From Desulfobacula sp. (lineage in GTDB: Bacteria; Desulfobacterota; Desulfobacteria; Desulfobacterales; Desulfobacteraceae), in NCBI GenBank assembly GCA_029940235.1, contig JAOZRI010000112.1, positions 1 through 7,184 of the forward strand: a stretch of DNA of 7,184 nucleotides, in the 5' to 3' direction. Below are positions 6,992-7,184 of this stretch, piece by piece. The notes under the pieces were generated by a model that was not told the DNA's origin, searched no databases, and saw only the letters and a program-made list of their open reading frames with translations. Made by a program: the position numbers and the translations under genes. Numbering within the stretch: the stretch's first letter is position 1; each line of letters starts with the position of its first letter.

Positions 6992-7184
6992 ATGTCATAC
7001 CAGGTATTAGCATTAAAATACAGGCCCCAGACTTTTGATGAAGTTGTGGGCCAGAATCATGTCACTGACACTCTGAGCAATGCTATCTCGCAGGATAGAG
7101 TTGCCCATGCTATTCTTTTTACAGGCCCGAGAGGTACAGGCAAGACAACCATTGCAAGAATTCTTGCAAAGGCCATGAATTGTG
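6992..7184 (+). CDS. dnaX: DNA polymerase III subunits gamma/tau, N-terminal fragment (cut by right window edge)
   Basis: The first 64 codons of DnaX, the clamp-loader ATPase that opens the sliding clamp at the replisome, are present and in frame to the window edge. The start [20 protein letters not shown] and the Walker A sequence GPRGTGKTT (residues 45-53) are the standard DnaX signature. The sequence then continues [10 protein letters not shown]. The ATG at 6992 is the only sensible start: the frame is closed by TAA at 6962-6964 and no ATG, GTG or TTG lies between. No Shine-Dalgarno is visible (the ATG is preceded by a run of A). The gene lies 36 bases after tRNA-Ser with no terminator between them, so it probably depends on the tRNA promoter. 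Whether it makes both tau and a frameshifted gamma cannot be judged because the 3' part is missing. Confidence 0.95.
   Translation, partial: MSYQVLALKYRPQTFDEVVGQNHVTDTLSNAISQDRVAHAILFTGPRGTGKTTIARILAKAMNC

Overview
This is an AT-rich bacterial window with three complete protein genes on the minus strand, a fourth minus-strand gene cut by the left edge, and a tRNA plus the start of dnaX on the plus strand. The gene content and protein style (a CFA-type lipid methyltransferase, a GAF plus class III cyclase protein, an EI24-like membrane protein, mfd opposite tRNA-Ser and dnaX) suggest a sulfate reducer of the Desulfobacterales, such as a low-GC Desulfobacter or Desulfobacula relative. That placement is inferred from recalled family resemblance only and is not proven here.

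Layout: positions 1-124 (minus) hold the N-terminus of an EI24/CysZ-like membrane protein. Positions 249-1865 (minus) encode a 538-residue protein with a GAF-like N-terminal domain, a basic coiled coil and a C-terminal class III nucleotide cyclase domain. Positions 1846-3072 (minus) encode a cyclopropane-fatty-acyl-phospholipid synthase family methyltransferase that overlaps the cyclase start by 20 bases. Positions 3234-6719 (minus) encode full-length Mfd, the transcription-repair coupling factor. A 145-base divergent spacer follows, with a good sigma70-type promoter facing right. Then come tRNA-Ser(GGA) at 6865-6955 (plus) and dnaX from 6992 (plus), which runs off the right edge.

How the genes relate: cfa and the cyclase are almost certainly co-transcribed and translationally coupled. 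cfa has a strong Shine-Dalgarno sequence, while the cyclase has none and starts inside cfa. This ties a membrane-lipid modifying enzyme to a putative signalling enzyme, and the EI24-like membrane protein gene may continue the unit. Mfd is upstream on the same strand, but a 161-base AT-rich spacer that may hold cfa's own promoter separates it. tRNA-Ser and dnaX probably share the rightward promoter, because nothing like a terminator lies in the 36 bases between them.

The most interesting part is the cfa-cyclase pair. The cyclase keeps both metal-binding aspartates and the transition-state Asn/Arg pair, but has Asn where adenylate cyclases normally have the purine-selecting Lys. Most of the rest (mfd, tRNA-Ser, dnaX) is ordinary housekeeping content.
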